A stretch of 15,661 nucleotides of DNA from Bacteroidota bacterium (GTDB lineage Bacteria; Bacteroidota; Bacteroidia; JAADEI01): contig JAJRPU010000054.1 of NCBI GenBank assembly GCA_024280615.1, forward strand, positions 1-15,661, given 5' to 3'. This document shows positions 15,197 through 15,661 of this stretch, in pieces. Position 1 is the first letter of the stretch; each line of letters opens with the position of its first letter. The translations under genes and the position numbers were made by a program. The notes below the pieces were generated by a model. That model was not told the origin of the DNA. It saw only the letters and a list, made by a program, of their open reading frames with translations, and made no database searches.

Positions 15197-15661
15197 TTGG
15201 TTTTATTTTCCCACCATCGTTCCCATTGAGATAATTCAAATACTTTTCTAAAAAGTTTCTCGTATTCAGGCGTTAGGTCAATTTTTCTGCGAGCCATCAT
15301 TCGGCGGGCTGTGTCAAGGGCTCTGTCAACATTGTATGTAGTGAAACCCTGAGCCCCTCCCCATGCAAAGGATGGAATGAATGTTCTTGGGAAGCCTGCT
15401 CCAAAGACGTTAGCACTGACCCCAACCACAGTCCCTGTGTTAAACATAGTGTTTATACCTGCTTTGGCATGGTCACCCATTATTAAACCAAGGAATTGCA
15501 TCCCTGTGTCTATAAAACGTTTCTCTACATAGTCCCACATCTTCACTGGTCCATACGTGTTTTTAAGATTTGAGTTGTTTGTATCGGCACCAATGTTTAC
15601 CCATTCAGAGATGAAGGCGTGTCCGATGAACCCATCGTGAGCCTTGTTGCTATATCCCTGA
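15193..15661 (-). CDS. GlmU-like sugar-nucleotidyltransferase, C-terminal part (cut by window edge)
   Basis: The open frame enters from the right edge and ends at a TGA (15195-15193), giving 155 C-terminal residues; an internal ATG at 15546 is not the start. The visible part is a left-handed beta-helix typical of hexapeptide acyltransferase domains: SNKAHDGFIGHAFISEWVNI, GADTNNSNLKNTYGPVK, DTGMQFLGLIMGDHAKAGINT, TGTVVGVSANVFGAG, then FIPSFAWGGAQGFTTY and a helical tail ending in WERWWENKTK. This matches, from memory, the C-terminus of Bacteroidota 'GlmU family' putative sugar nucleotidyltransferases of about 390-410 residues, whose N-terminal nucleotidyltransferase domain would lie outside the window. 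The likely job is making a UDP- or dTDP-activated sugar for envelope polysaccharides. The frame continues into tpiA with a 4-bp ATGA overlap. Confidence 0.85.
   Translation of the reverse strand, partial: QGYSNKAHDGFIGHAFISEWVNIGADTNNSNLKNTYGPVKMWDYVEKRFIDTGMQFLGLIMGDHAKAGINTMFNTGTVVGVSANVFGAGFPRTFIPSFAWGGAQGFTTYNVDRALDTARRMMARRKIDLTPEYEKLFRKVFELSQWERWWENKTK

Overview
The window looks like a chromosomal segment of a member of the phylum Bacteroidota. The evidence is several -7 boxes of the form TAnnTTTG (one with TTTG exactly 20 bp upstream), starts preceded by A-rich leaders instead of strong Shine-Dalgarno sites, a GlmU-like nucleotidyltransferase of a type I associate with this phylum, and an AnmK whose catalytic-site wording (FDIVPVN) is closer to Bacteroidota homologues than to the E. 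coli enzyme. The genus cannot be read from the sequence.

Layout. 1-958 (-) is the N-terminal part of a secreted protein cut by the window edge. It is divergent from a periplasmic YceI-like protein (1118-1708, +). A rhomboid protease (1747-2382, -) is divergent from anmK (2473-3591, +), which ends at a clear intrinsic terminator (3636-3671). A second + strand group follows: an acyl-CoA thioesterase, a PcrA/UvrD helicase, and a coiled-coil protein of unknown function whose start overlaps the helicase stop. This group meets, tail to tail with a 26-bp coding overlap, a - strand operon accA-nth-rsmA (9631 down to 7224). accA is divergent from tRNA-Asp(GTC), and the two predicted -7 boxes sit back to back in a 20-bp imperfect palindrome. 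A five-helix membrane protein follows on the + strand. The right third is a - strand run: GlmU-like nucleotidyltransferase (partial), tpiA, thrS, then a two-gene restriction-modification module (endonuclease, then beta-class amino-methyltransferase).

How the genes work together. Most of the window is housekeeping: fatty-acid synthesis (accA), DNA repair (nth, pcrA), ribosome maturation (rsmA), translation (thrS, tRNA-Asp), glycolysis (tpiA), and murein recycling and precursor supply (anmK, and probably the GlmU-like gene). The accessory element is the restriction-modification module. In hand-counted lines it is more AT-rich than thrS beside it, it starts within 50 bp of the thrS stop, and its methyltransferase end lies antisense to the last 55 codons of the membrane-protein frame. 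This suggests a horizontally acquired insertion between thrS and that gene.

I see no CRISPR array, transposase, prophage or clearly new multi-gene system. The best leads are the restriction-modification island and its junctions, the coiled-coil partner of the helicase, the shared accA/tRNA-Asp promoter, and the nth gene without an ATG start. Intergenic stretches are all under 300 bp and are described with their promoters or neighbours.
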